A stretch of 64,000 nucleotides of DNA from Gnetum montanum (lineage: Eukaryota; Streptophyta; Gnetopsida; Gnetales; Gnetaceae), in contig MNCI01015611.1 of NCBI GenBank assembly GCA_015680685.1, positions 376,901-440,900 of the forward strand. The letters are read 5' to 3'. Below the pieces are notes generated by a model. It was not told the origin of the DNA. It worked only from the letters and a program-made list of their open reading frames with translations, and did not search any database. Position numbers and translations under genes: made by a program. Shown one piece after another: positions 22,724 through 32,887 of this stretch; within the stretch, counting starts at the first letter, position 1; every line of letters begins with the position of its first letter.

Positions 22724-23445
22724 CTAGATGAAATACTGCTTCAAGTATACATGATTTACAGGGTTTGCTAGTTTGTTGTCGTTGACGTCTGCTAATTTGA
22801 ACGCTCCATTGCCATATGCGTCGATCACCAAGAAAGGGCCTTCCCAGTTTGCAGAGAACTTGCCTACTGGTTCACGCACAGCCTTGAGAACAAGATCTCC
22901 TTTCTTGATCGGGCGCTGTTGAAGGTTGTGGCGATGTTTCTGGTGCTGTTTGTCCTGATATTTTTCAATCGTATCAAGAGCCTGAATCCGCTTCTCTTCC
23001 ACTGAATCCAAATCCATTATCCAAGCCTCGGCGTGTTGAGCCTCATTTATAATGGTGAAGAGGACCATTCTCAGAGAAGAAAGTTGCAATTCAAGAGGTA
23101 GCACTGGTTCAGATCCATAAACCAGGCTATAGGGTGTACTACCTGTAGCTGTCCTACACGTAGTACGATACTCCCATAGCACGTAGGGGATCTGTTCGTG
23201 CCACCGCCTTTTGTTGCCGTCGAGCATTTTCTTGAGCGGATTGATGACTATTTTGTTTGATGCTTCAGCTTGACCATTTGCCTGTGGGTAATAGGGCAAG
23301 GAAAAAGACTGTCTAATGCCTAGGTTGTCACAGAAGGATTTGGTATCCGCGCTGCTAAACTATGGCCCATTGTCGGTCACAATAGTCATTGGGAGACCAA
23401 ATCTGGTTACTATGTTGTCCATGGACCTCGAGTCTATGCGAGGGT
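22724..23445 (-). pseudogene. C-terminal half of Tat-like integrase of element E
   Basis: The minus strand encodes DNIVTRFGLPMTIVTDNGP (second catalytic Asp), a TAG at 23362-23360, then FSSADTKSFCDNLGIRQ and YYPQANGQAEASNKIVINPL with the catalytic Glu present, WHEQIPYVLWEYRTTCRTAT, TPYSLVYGSEPVLPLELQ and a C-terminal domain ending NHVYLKQYF. This layout is typical of Tat/Retand/Ogre-type gypsy integrases. The zinc-binding N-terminus and the first catalytic Asp are missing: homology ends at about 23425-23445, where the antisense gene segment begins. Integrase inserts cDNA into the genome; this copy could not. Confidence 0.88.
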
Positions 23446-24051
23446 TTGAAAGGGTTGCGTTTATCGCCGTTGTCAGGGACAAACCTTGCGTTGTTGCAAG
23501 GGTTTGGGTGATTTCGGCCTGGGTGTGTTTTATGAGTTTTTCGTGTTAGTTGTGCAAATGAAGATGTAGGTATTAACATATGCTTTGGCTTTTCTATACA
23601 GCGTCGCGCTAAAGCCCATCCTGATTGTGCTAGACCTCATTGGGGTTTTGTGCTGGTTGAACCCCATCGTCTCCAATGTTCCTCCCCCTCATACAAGAGT
23701 GCAGGGGAAGGTCATCTGGTTCTGAAAGGGGGCGCTGGAGTTTCTGCAGTTTTTGCTGCGTAACTTCAGCATCATTGTTTGGTCTAATGTGACCGGGGAT
23801 GTTGTCGGTGCCATTTTGGAGCACCTATTGGCAGGGTCGGTGCAGGGGATTCTGGCTTACCTGACGGACGGAGCCATCGACACGGGTTATCCTGAGGACC
23901 AAGTGCTCAGCTCCCGCGGTCTACGGAGCTTACACTGGATCTGGGGCATGGCCCGTTTTAACTGTTATCATGCATATAACACGCTATTCATGGCTCATCA
24001 TGTGTCGACATACTTCCAGAACCCACAAGGCACGGTGTACTACGCAGGCGG

Positions 24052-24169
24052 GTAAGCAGATTTGGCTAACTGTGTTGTCTCTGTTTTTGTTATAATGTCT
24101 GTTATTGAAGTGAAGGGTAAGAGAAGTCTATGGGCAAAGTGTATGTTAAGCTTACGCTGTATGGTACAG
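24052..24169 (+). other. Intron 1 of the captured gene (118 bp)
   Basis: GTAAGC donor and GGTACAG acceptor. It splits a Gly codon as GG|G. The reading frame closes shortly after the donor and resumes exactly at the acceptor. Confidence 0.8.
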
Positions 24170-24444
24170 GTTTTTTATATATGACAACCAGCTAATTGGC
24201 GATGGCGATACGTTGGCCTGGGTCGAAACGGCAATAATGGCGTTTACCGCGACCAACAACGTGCGTGCCGGTGTTATCAAGCAAATTGGCCATGAGATGC
24301 GCGAGTATCACACCTGCTATGAGTGCCATTTTAAGAATTGACGGGAACTCGGATGGCTGCACGAGGACTGGACCTTGGATCCGCCTCTCACCGTCGAGGA
24401 TGTGGAGAGGGAACTCTCGCCATTTCCATTACCGTTTGGCCCCG

Positions 24445-24538
24445 GTAAGGCTACTGCATGTTCTAATGTTATGCGTGTAGTGAGTCATAGACATTATATA
24501 ACAGTGTTTCTGTTTAACTTGCTTTTTATGCCTTTCAG
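24445..24538 (+). other. Intron 2 of the captured gene (94 bp)
   Basis: GTAAGG donor and CCTTTCAG acceptor. It splits a Val codon as G|TC between PLPFGP and RESREITLTISG. Confidence 0.8.
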
Positions 24539-25579
24539 TCAGGGAATCCCGGGAGATTACCCTTACGATTTCCGGCTACGAGGCAAGAGATGTTCTCTTT
24601 CGTTACGGGGATATTAAGGAGGCACAGCGTTGGCTTGGCCATTCGGCGGCTCCAGTCGCAGTGACCAGCAAGATCCAGGCCGCAGGGCTAATGCACCTAT
24701 TTTTGGCTGCGACCCCTGACGTCCCCGCCAGCGAAATGATCGCTTTAGTCAACTCCTTCAGCGAGAAGGCGGATCGTTTTAGCACACGCGTGCGTAACGT
24801 GCATGTAAACTTCGATATCGACGCTCAGCTCTTCTCGGACTTGTTTGGTGTCCCCTCGAGCGGCCTTCCTGTAAAAGTGAAGACCAAGAGGAGTGCCAGA
24901 GTCGAGGAATTTCTGAGGGAGTGGGCAAGGATTCCTAAGGAGGCCAAGGGGTTTCCTTGTGAAAAATTCGAGATGGGGACCGCCAAAACACTTTATCCCC
25001 TTTTTCGAGCCCGAACCTTCCCCAAAACCCTCTCACAGGAAAAGATCTTTTCGGTAGAACAGACCCATATCATGCGAGAGGTCCTGGAGGAGGGAGCCCG
25101 ATTTGATTGGGCAAGCCATCTTGCCAAGGGGCTGCGCAGTGAAATGGTCAAGCTTCGGGAGAAGCTCGAGTCTCGTTTCAATGTGCATTACGTCTTTTTC
25201 ATAGCTTGCCTCCGGCGGTTTGCTGAGTTTCTGGTCGTTCAGAGGAATGGGGTCTGGGTACAGCAAGACCGAGACCAGCTATCCAGACCCTGTATTTCCC
25301 ACATTCTCAGCACTACCCAGGGTTAAGATCCGCCGGAAGGGATCGGGGAGTCTTTGTCTGTAACGACCAAAGGCTTGACGGTGCCCCGAGCGCGAGGTCT
25401 CCATAGCGTAGGCGGGATAATGCCTACCTACACTGGTGACGCCTCACGGGGGAAACGTCTGGCAGAGGAAATTGTGGAACCGGCAGCTCGGCGGAAAAGG
25501 CTCTGCCTAGCTGAGGCCCCTGGGGGTGATGCAGGCCACACTGTTGGGCTCACGGTGCAGCGGACTAAACCTCCGCCTA

Positions 25580-25658
25580 GTAAGTGTGAGAGGTTGTATA
25601 CGCAATGTTTTACTTAGATGATCTGGAATTATATGCTAACGTATGGTGGTGTGAGCAG
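25580..25658 (+). other. Intron 3 of the captured gene (79 bp)
   Basis: GTAAGTGTG donor and GTGAGCAG acceptor. It splits a Thr codon as A|CA. Confidence 0.78.
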
Positions 25659-25934
25659 CAAAAATGATAGGGCAATTGACCCCTGAGACAGGGGCGGTAG
25701 TACTGAGCCGTGGGGAGAGGGCCTCAATTTTGGAAGAAGAGGCCCCGATTGTTGATACGAGCCGTGTGCAGGTTCCAGTGCGTGAGGCGGCCCCAGCTGT
25801 TAGCGGAAGCCACGTACAGACTGAAGAGCGTGAGGAGGCCCCAACTACTGGAACCAGTGACGCACAGACTTCAGAATGTGAAAGGGAAAAGGATACAAGC
25901 GATGTCGATGAAATCGCCACTGTCACCGGCAAAG

Positions 25935-26003
25935 GTAATGAGTGCGTTAGTGTGTTTGAAAAATGTGTTGATGGAGGGAATGTCTAACCAAATTACGCTA
26001 TAG
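25935..26003 (+). other. Intron 4 of the captured gene (69 bp)
   Basis: GTAATG donor and GCTATAG acceptor. It splits a Gly codon as G|GG. Confidence 0.75.
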
Positions 26004-26132
26004 GGGAAGAAGATGGCGCAACGTCTGCTGCTGTTAGCAAAATGTGGAGAGACTTCCCCGATAAATTTGCCTTCATGGAAGGCGTCGTCAGCGACATGAT
26101 CGAGCGTCTGGAACGCGTTGAACCTGGCGCTG

Positions 26133-26202
26133 GTAAGTTAATGAAGTTGCAACATGCTGTCTTGGTAATGTGTCACCCGTATTGATGCTTATTTTCTGTC
26201 AG
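26133..26202 (+). other. Intron 5 of the captured gene (70 bp)
   Basis: GTAAGT donor and TTTTCTGTCAG acceptor. It splits a Gly codon as G|GA. Confidence 0.8.
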
Positions 26203-26885
26203 GAGCTTACCTCCGATGGGATCCCGCGGAGCCCATTGATTTGGACACAGCGGAGCCCCCACCTGATGGGGTAGTCGTGCCACGTCACATTTATGAGGAA
26301 ATGCNCGAATTCCTACAGGCTCGAGTGATGGGGGACGAAGACTGGCGTACCGCTGTTATTGATCACTCCCGTTATTGGACAGCCATCAAGAACAGCGTTC
26401 AGACCAGTCGGGCATTAGTAGAGCAAAGGATGCAAATTGAGCTCCTAGCTCAGAAAAGCCGGGACTGGAGGGACTACTACGCCAGCGTACAGGAATGGGG
26501 GCAGAAGGAGAAAGACCACAAGTACGTATACAAAAGGGAAAGCGTCGCTTATAGAAAACGCTATCGCGATTCCGCTGTTAAAGCACGATCCCTGGAGGTC
26601 TTCATGGACACCATCGGAGCGTTTGAAGCTTTCAAGAAGTTCGAAGAGTAGGTGACCGTAACTACATCCCCAAAGAGAGCAATGGTTTTCCCTGGGAATC
26701 AGACTACGATCCCTACTTTCTTCCCAGATCCACCCTCCTAGAGTAGTGTGGAAAAAGGGAAGGTGAAAGCTGGGGCGGCTTCGGGCGAGGATGTGTGGCC
26801 AGACTTGACAGAGGACGAGATCATGCAGCATTTGTGGGCTGGTCTGGACAAGCTTCCCTTTGCTGCAGAAGCAGGGCCGTCGCGA

Positions 26886-26962
26886 GTAAGTTTACTCATG
26901 ACCTAGTTGAGGCTTTTCTAACTAGCGTCGTCTATTCTAATTTTGATGTTATTTGGTTTTAG
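26886..26962 (+). other. Intron 6 of the captured gene (77 bp)
   Basis: GTAAGT donor and GGTTTTAG acceptor, phase 0. It follows a protein-like stretch (DVWPDLTEDEIMQHLW) that lies beyond two in-frame TAG codons. Confidence 0.65.
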
Positions 26963-27408
26963 GTACCGGAAGGAGGTATAGAAAGTACACCAGCTGAAGG
27001 GCTGGGAGGAGAAACTGTGGAAGTAGAAGTGGAATGAAACGATGAAGAGCGTCTTCCTGTGGAGCCAGTATCAGAGTGAGAGCCTTGTGAAGAGGCAATC
27101 TTTCATGAAGGGATAATTCCCAGAAACGATGGCCCACTAGAGGATGACTTTTTGGGGCTGGATTCAGAGTTAAAAGATACCGGCGATAGTGGCAGTAGGG
27201 GGGATGCGTAATTATTATTTTTTTTTACGCAAAATTTTGTTAATGTTGATGTAGTATCATGTTACGGAGGACTAGAAAGGAATGTTATAAAACTTGGTGG
27301 ATGCGTTGAATATCAATCACATATATTTTTTTTATGTGTTTCGTCAATGAAGTATGCATGTAACTGTTGAAAAGTTCACTTGAGTAACAATGATAGTGCG
27401 TAATTCTT

Positions 27409-27921
27409 AGTTTAAAGCCCTTGCGGGCTGGAAGCGTAAATGGTGATTGTAGATAACTCCGGCCTACTAGTTTAAGGCCATTGCGGGCCGACTGCAAGTT
27501 TGTGTAAATTAGCTAGTTTAAGGCCATTGCGGGCCAACATATGAATTACCACATAACAGAATATAATCCTGCATGAGTGCGTAAAATAATGTGAGTGTAA
27601 ATGAGGATTGTAGACAACTAGTTTAAGGCCGTTGCGAGCCGACTGCGTAAATTAGCTACTAGTTTAAGGCCATTGCGGGCCAACTACGAACTTGCGTAAA
27701 TTAACTAGTTTAAGGCCGCTGCAGGCCGGCTGCATAAATTAGCTACTAGTTTAAGGCCATTGCGGGCCAACTGTGAACTTGCATAAATTAACTAGTTTAA
27801 GGCCGTTGCAGGCCTGCTGCGTAAATTAGCTACTAGTTTAAGGCCATTGCGGGCCAACTGCGAACTTGCGTAAATTAGCTAGTTTAAGGCTATTGCGGGC
27901 CGACTGCGAACTGACTGAATG
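27409..27921. repeat. Tandem array with alternating 41- and 46-bp units between the captured gene and protease
   Basis: The core AGTTTAAGGCCATTGCGGGCC begins about ten units. From 27620 the starts fall at 27620, 27661, 27707, 27748, 27794, 27835 and 27881, alternating exactly 41 and 46 bp, which is an 87-bp higher-order repeat. The core resembles that of the array at 22265-22688. The stretches 27212-27408 and 27922-28090 around it show nothing else I can name. Confidence 0.93.
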
Positions 27922-28255
27922 TAATCCTAGATAAATGCGTAAAGGAATGAGCATAGCTAACGCGAGTACGATAAAACACGCAAGAAAATGCAAAGCGTAA
28001 ACATAGAAAGCAGATATAGCGTAAAAGTATATTGAAACAAACAAAAGAAGCTACCAAACGGGGAGTGTGCTAACTTACATATGAATAGTGTTACACTCAG
28101 AAGTCCATTGTTTAGCCATCGATATGCAATTGTCTCTTGATGGCCTTCACGTTGAACACTACGTAAGGGTGAGGAGGTTTGGGGTTTGACTCCTCTACAC
28201 TGTCATCCGGAATTAGCAGGTCGACCCAGGCTAAACCATTGTCTTTGTTGTCGTT

Positions 28256-29311
28256 TTATTCAGGGGCTTGGAGATGGGACTGATCGTCAGTTGTTTCAAT
28301 CTCCGAACCCTGTTCTTCTTCAATGTTGTTAACGGTCCTAGGGGTGACCTCGTCGCCGCGTATGACAACCTCCCCTCCAGCGTAGGGCAGGTGTATCTCT
28401 TGATGTATCGGTGACGAGACCGCCCTCAGCTGGGCTAACCATGACCTCCCTAAGATTAAGTTGAAGCCAGGCATCTCCTCGACGACTAAGAACGTGGCTT
28501 CCGTTGGGAATTGATTCCCCGCCACAAACTCAATACGCACCGTCCCCTTGACTTGAACCCGTGCTCCGTTGAACGATTTCATGCAAGCTGTTGTCGTGGG
28601 AGTAATCTGGTCAACCAATCCCAACCTATCCACGATGGGATAGGGAACGATGTTAACAGCTGCACCATCATCCACGTGTACCCTCCGGATCCGGTACTGG
28701 CCGACCCGAATGGTAATGAACATGGGCTCAGTCGTTACTTGACCTTTCTCCGGATCATCTTTGACAGACTCATCTAGGAAGGTCAACGAGGTAGGCTTGG
28801 GTTGTTCAGCTTCGGAAGGAAACATGATAGCGTGTATCGCTTCCTCTTCCGCCGGTAGGCTGGCATCCACTGATATGGATGTCAACATGCGTACCATAGC
28901 CTCACGGTGTTCTCGAGAGGTCATCAGTAGGTCGTACAAGCTCAGCGTTGTGTTCTTTTGCTTCAGAGCTTGTTTGACCTATGTGAACGCATCGAGGAGG
29001 TCCTTCTCTCGGCAGGGTTGTTTATCCCCCTTGTCCTCCTCCATTCGGCCCAAAAGACGGATCTCTCGAGGCGGAGCGGTGTCAGTGGGGGGGTTGCTCT
29101 TCTTCCTACCAAGAGAAGGTGGCTGCGTTTCTATACCTTTAGCCTGTTTCTGGGACATAGACATAGGCACAGAGGCCAGGGGCCTGGGCTTAGGGAAGCC
29201 GAGCGTAGGGTGGTCTTTTGCTGCATTAACTGTAGTATTCTCCTCCTTTCGCTTGGGAGGCGATGGCTGGTAGTTCTCGCTAGATGTCTGCCCCTGCGTG
29301 AGAGGGGCAGC
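28256..29311 (-). pseudogene. Protease region of the E gag-protease polyprotein
   Basis: Same reading frame as the gag stretch upstream. After a linker (SLGRKKSNPPTDTAPPREIR) and a stop near 28979 come SLYDLLMTSREHREAMVRML and a retropepsin-like domain: PMFITIRVGQYRIRRVHVDD, then DDGAAVNIVPYPIVDRLGL with the catalytic Asp in DDG rather than the usual D-S/T-G, and FNLILGRSWLAQ near 28470. Retropepsin would cut the polyprotein inside the particle. Homology fades towards about 28.1 kb, where the tandem-array segment begins, so the RT that should follow is missing. Confidence 0.82.
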
Positions 29312-31588
29312 CTATGGTTTTGGCGCCCTGATAATGAAGGGCACTCTCGGCATGGGCGCGGATGAAGCTGCGGCTTGGGTGCTGTCGCGTGACTGAAGGC
29401 GCACTTGGGAAGGTGCCCGTATGATAAACGGTGGCCGTGAGACCCCACTGGCTACCGAAGAAGTTGTTGGCCCCCTTGGTGAGCTAGCAGGCACGCACAA
29501 AACAAAAGGTTGTTTTGGCGGTTCTTTACTCTCACCATCCGTACTCACTACAGTAATTGTATAAGGATCGTAACTTGTGTTCAACGGATCCTTGTATACA
29601 TGCAGTGTTTGATTTTCCGGACGCATAGGATTACTGCTGTCTAGTTTTAGATGACCTTCGTCGATCATGCGTTGAATGTCATCCTTCAACGCCCAGCAGT
29701 AATCCGTGTCATGACCACACATCTGGTGGTAGTCACAGAAACAGTCCAGCCTGAAAGATCTCGGAACTGCTGGTTCGTTAGGCAGAGCTAAAGAAGGATC
29801 CTTCAACAGTTCACAGTGACGTCTGTGACGCTTCAAGGCTTCCTCAAACACTTTCTTAGGCTGAATGTGTCCTGCCACTAACAGTTGTTTCAGTAGTTCG
29901 AAATGTTTCATAGGTAAAGCTACATATTTTGAACGATCTTTACGCTCAAAATTTGGCTTTGGCTGGGGGGCCTGTTCAGGAGTAGCTATGGCTTGGCTGG
30001 TGCTGGCACCAGCTGTGGCCTCAGGGGGCACTGTTGTGGGCGCCTTCTTGTTCTTGTTTTTCACGTTTTCAGTTAGCGTTGCTACTGTCGTCGTCGCTGC
30101 CTTGCCTTTGTCTTTGGCTTTGTTGTGTGCATTTTTGTAGGCGACATATGCTGGGTCTTTGCTGGCCTCTGCAGCATCTTGGATGCTTCGGACCTGCACG
30201 AAGGCCTGATGTATATTGCCAGGGGAAAGATAATACAGCTTAGACTTAATGAAGTCGTTGACTGCTACCTTGAATATAGCCAGTAGATGGGCGTCCGCAA
30301 TCGGGTCACGGATCTCATTCAAGGTAGCATTCCAACGTTGTATGAACTTTTGGATTGGCTCGANTAGCACGGGGATCGCTGGATTGATCGGATTATCCTG
30401 ATAGAAGTCCATGATTCGAATGGTATCAGATCCAACGGTCTTGAGGCGTCGAACCTCCTCAATAAGCGTCTGGATAAGCTGAAAAGCTTGATCTAGACCT
30501 GTTAACGGAGGTGTCTGTGCAGCAGGCACAGGAGGTTGGATTGGGCGGGCAGCCCTAGGAAACTGAAATGCAGGAGGTGGTTGGCTAACCACTGGTGGAG
30601 CAGGTTGTGGGGCCTGCGAAGACCACCATCCACCGGTCTAAGACGAGAGGTTAACTGCTGCCTGCTGCGTAGGATAGTGGTAAGTATATTAAGGAAACAC
30701 CTGCGAAAGTTGCGCCGCAGGTGCGACCAAAGGCTGTGTATCGTACACCGCAGACGGATGGTGTTGTGTAACAGGGTTAATCTATTGACTTGTTGCAGGG
30801 TATTGAATAAAGGTCTGCTATGGTACGGCTGCGGTATTTTGCTGAGCTGGTGGGGGCGGGAACATTTGCATTGAACGAGTTGTCGGTACAGTGTGAGCTT
30901 GTACCTGAGGGATGAAATGGGGCGTGGCGGTTGCCGGGACCACCGCCGGAATACTAATGACCTGTTGGGACGGACCCACCCCCGCGTTATGGTGCGGTTG
31001 TTGTGCTTGCAACCCAGACGGCTGCGCGTTGGCTTGCGGAAAGGCAGGGATCTGCGCCTGCGTGGTCGCGGCTGGGTCAAGAGAGGCTGCCTCCCCATCA
31101 AAAGGGAACAACGGATTTTCTTGTGTGTGGGACGTTAGAGTATGGAATGAATGCTCCGACAGAGCCACGAATTCGTCCTCTACCTCTTCCCCATGCTGAG
31201 GCTCCACCACGGGTTGTGAAGTTTGGCCTCTGGCCATGACCAACTGTGCGATCAATTCATAGTATTGGTCAGTCAAGGGGATTATATCGTAGGCCATCGG
31301 CTTAAAATCATAGCCCCCCCGATGGAGCACCTCAAAGTTTCGCTTCGCCTCCAGCTCGGCTCGGCTAAGAGCCAGCCTCGCCTGGATCTTGATGCATATG
31401 AAATTGTATTCTTCAGGGGTTATAACCGTGAAGATAGGCTCTTTCCCTTGAAGTCTCAATGAACGGCGCAATGGTCCTTGAGGTCCCGTTGCACCAGGAA
31501 CGGGTCCTATGACCACCGTAGGATTCATAGGCGCAGCACCCAGATCGGTAGCGACCATGGCAGTTGTGTTTGAGTAAAAAGAATCCAT
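29312..31588 (-). pseudogene. Gag of element E
   Basis: The frame starts with ATG at 31588 (MDSFYSNTTAMVATDLGAAP). A proline/glutamine-rich N-terminal part runs to about 30.6 kb and contains in-frame stops at 30818 and several just after it. The gag core is open at 30592-29312: FQLIQTLIEEVRRLKTVGSD, KFIQRWNATLNEIRDPIADA, VNDFIKSKLYYLSPGNIHQA, a lysine-rich segment, then a Cys/His motif (CFCDYHQMCGHDTDYCWALK) like Tat gag proteins. It forms the particle that packages element RNA. All breaks I found are stops in one frame, not frameshifts. One N lies at 30364. Confidence 0.85.
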
Positions 31589-31810
31589 TGATCAGTGAAG
31601 TCGAGAGTAACTGATAATTGGATCTAAAAGCAAATAGCTGGCAACAAAACGCACAAAAGGCTTTCTACCCTGTAGGATTTCAAAGAAATCATCCTTGCGA
31701 CCGATCTACACCACACGATTGACCGTAGACTTCCCTAGAGGTGTTACGTCTATGGTTTAGGGTATGGATCTCTAACAGGGTTACCCGAAATATTCGGATC
31801 GGAGCCTGAA

Positions 31811-31829
31811 GGCCCTCCTTCTAGCGCCA
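31811..31829 (-). other. Primer binding site of element E
   Basis: On the minus strand TGGCGCTAGAAGGAGGGCC lies six bases inside the right LTR end. It begins TGG as expected for pairing with a tRNA 3' CCA. I do not assign the tRNA. Confidence 0.7.
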
Positions 31830-31839
31830 GAAAACTGTA

Positions 31840-31880
31840 NNNNNNNNNNNNNNNNNNNNNNNNNNNNNNNNNNNNNNNNN
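31840..31880. other. Assembly gap of 41 N in the E LTR
   Basis: Comparison with the left LTR predicts about 290 missing bases here (counterparts of 19793-20082), so the N length is a placeholder. Confidence 0.9.
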
Positions 31881-32523
31881 GCTTTGACTTAAAAATGTAT
31901 ATTTCGTATGAGAAATTACACTGGGGGATCCCCGATTACAGGATGTGAAACAAGCACAAAACAACAAGCAAACGGTCTAAACAGAAGTCCGATCTACCTC
32001 GTGGGCTAAAGCTGAGATGCAAGGTAGGCCAAGCTTTGACGTCTACCGATCAACTGTTTCTGATTGATAGAGTCTTTTCAGCAGAACAATTACTCCTGTC
32101 ACCGGTGCTCAAAGCGAACTGTACTCTGCTTCGGCTGTAAGGTGATGATGTCCCCAATTGCCAAAAGCGTTGTCCTCTGTATCTCTGCTCCAAAGTGCTA
32201 AGTGCTTTAGTGCTCAGAAATATGCTTTTGCTTCTCTGATTTGCCAACCTTTGTAACTTTGTCAACTGAGGTATTTATAAGCCGCGACGCTTCATGGAAA
32301 AGGTGCAACCCTGATGACGTGGATCCGGATATTGCGGGCCCTACTAGCATGATCATTTTAAGTCAGACTGTAACTACGCACAACACGCTTGTTTGCGTGT
32401 TGTGCGTGTAAAGAGCAGGTGCATGCTGAGCATGCTTTAATTGCTTTCAGGCTGTATTACATTCATTCGCATTGCGTTGCGTTATGAGGGTAATCTGGTG
32501 TAAACAATAAGCTCAAAATTGTT

Positions 32524-32768
32524 TTACGCTCACTACGCAACTACGTGTAACAAAGCGTAAATAATGTGCAACTTACGCTCACTACGCAGCTGTGCGTAAT
32601 GAAGCGTAAACAATGTATAAGTTATGCTCACTACGCAGCTGTGCGTAATGAAGCGTAAACAATGTATAAGTTACGCTCACTACGCAGCTGCGCGTAATGA
32701 AGCGTAAACAATGTATAAGTTACGCTCACTACGCAGCTGCGCGTAATGAAGCGTAAACAATGTATAAC
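32524..32768. repeat. Five 49-bp palindromic tandem units in the right E LTR
   Basis: Units begin at 32524, 32573, 32622, 32671 and 32720, with the same unit as at 20726-20921. One more unit than in the other LTR. Confidence 0.93.
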
Positions 32769-32802
32769 TTGAATGATAACATACGCAATGGTACGCACCG
32801 CC

Positions 32803-32887
32803 TCTTAACGAGCGTAAAGACAAGTTTATCATGCGCCACGAGAANTCTTAACGAGCGTAAAGACAAGTTTATCATGCGCCACGAGAA
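32803..32887. repeat. Direct 42-bp repeat around a single N (probable assembly artefact)
   Basis: TCTTAACGAGCGTAAAGACA and the following bases occur at 32803-32844, then an N at 32845, then again at 32846-32887. The left LTR has one copy only. This looks like two contigs joined with overlapping ends kept. Confidence 0.85.

Larger units (their letters stand above)
23602..27211 (+). pseudogene. Captured intron-bearing gene in E: HAD/NIF-like N-terminus plus long helical C-terminus (broken)
   Basis: Exons at 23602-24051, 24170-24444, 24539-25579, 25659-25934, 26004-26132, 26203-26885 and 26963-27211. All six introns are GT-AG and 69-118 bp, and every junction keeps one frame; the spliced length gives 1034 codons with no frameshift. 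The N-terminus has PILIVLDLIGVL and FLLRNFSIIVWSN, the pattern of NLI-interacting-factor/FCP1 HAD phosphatases. The second motif-I Asp and the DDS block (here MAHHVSTY) are missing, so I infer a pseudophosphatase. The middle (about 24.7-25.25 kb: DIDAQLFSDLFGVPSSG, FFIACLRRFAEF) faintly recalls the putative plant transposon protein domain (PF20167). The tail is acidic. Seven in-frame stops lie at 23723, 24339, 25324, 26649, 26739, 27035 and 27077. The 5' exon(s) are not identified. It runs antisense to E. Confidence 0.78.

Noticed and set aside
23316-23549. First exon of the captured gene in the plus-strand frame at 23316-23549
   Set aside because: Most of it is the complement of integrase. 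The part after about 23445 could hold an exon, but I found no convincing donor that matches the phase of the exon at 23602.
27409-27921. CRISPR-like array
   Set aside because: The spacers are themselves repeated and the context is a plant retrotransposon. It is a tandem repeat array.
28761-29365. Two plus-strand open frames of 135 and 170 codons
   Set aside because: Opposite strand of the E protease/gag frame, which has clear retropepsin and gag motifs.
30502-31239. Arginine- and proline-rich frames on both strands
   Set aside because: Shadows of the proline/glutamine-rich N-terminal part of the E gag.
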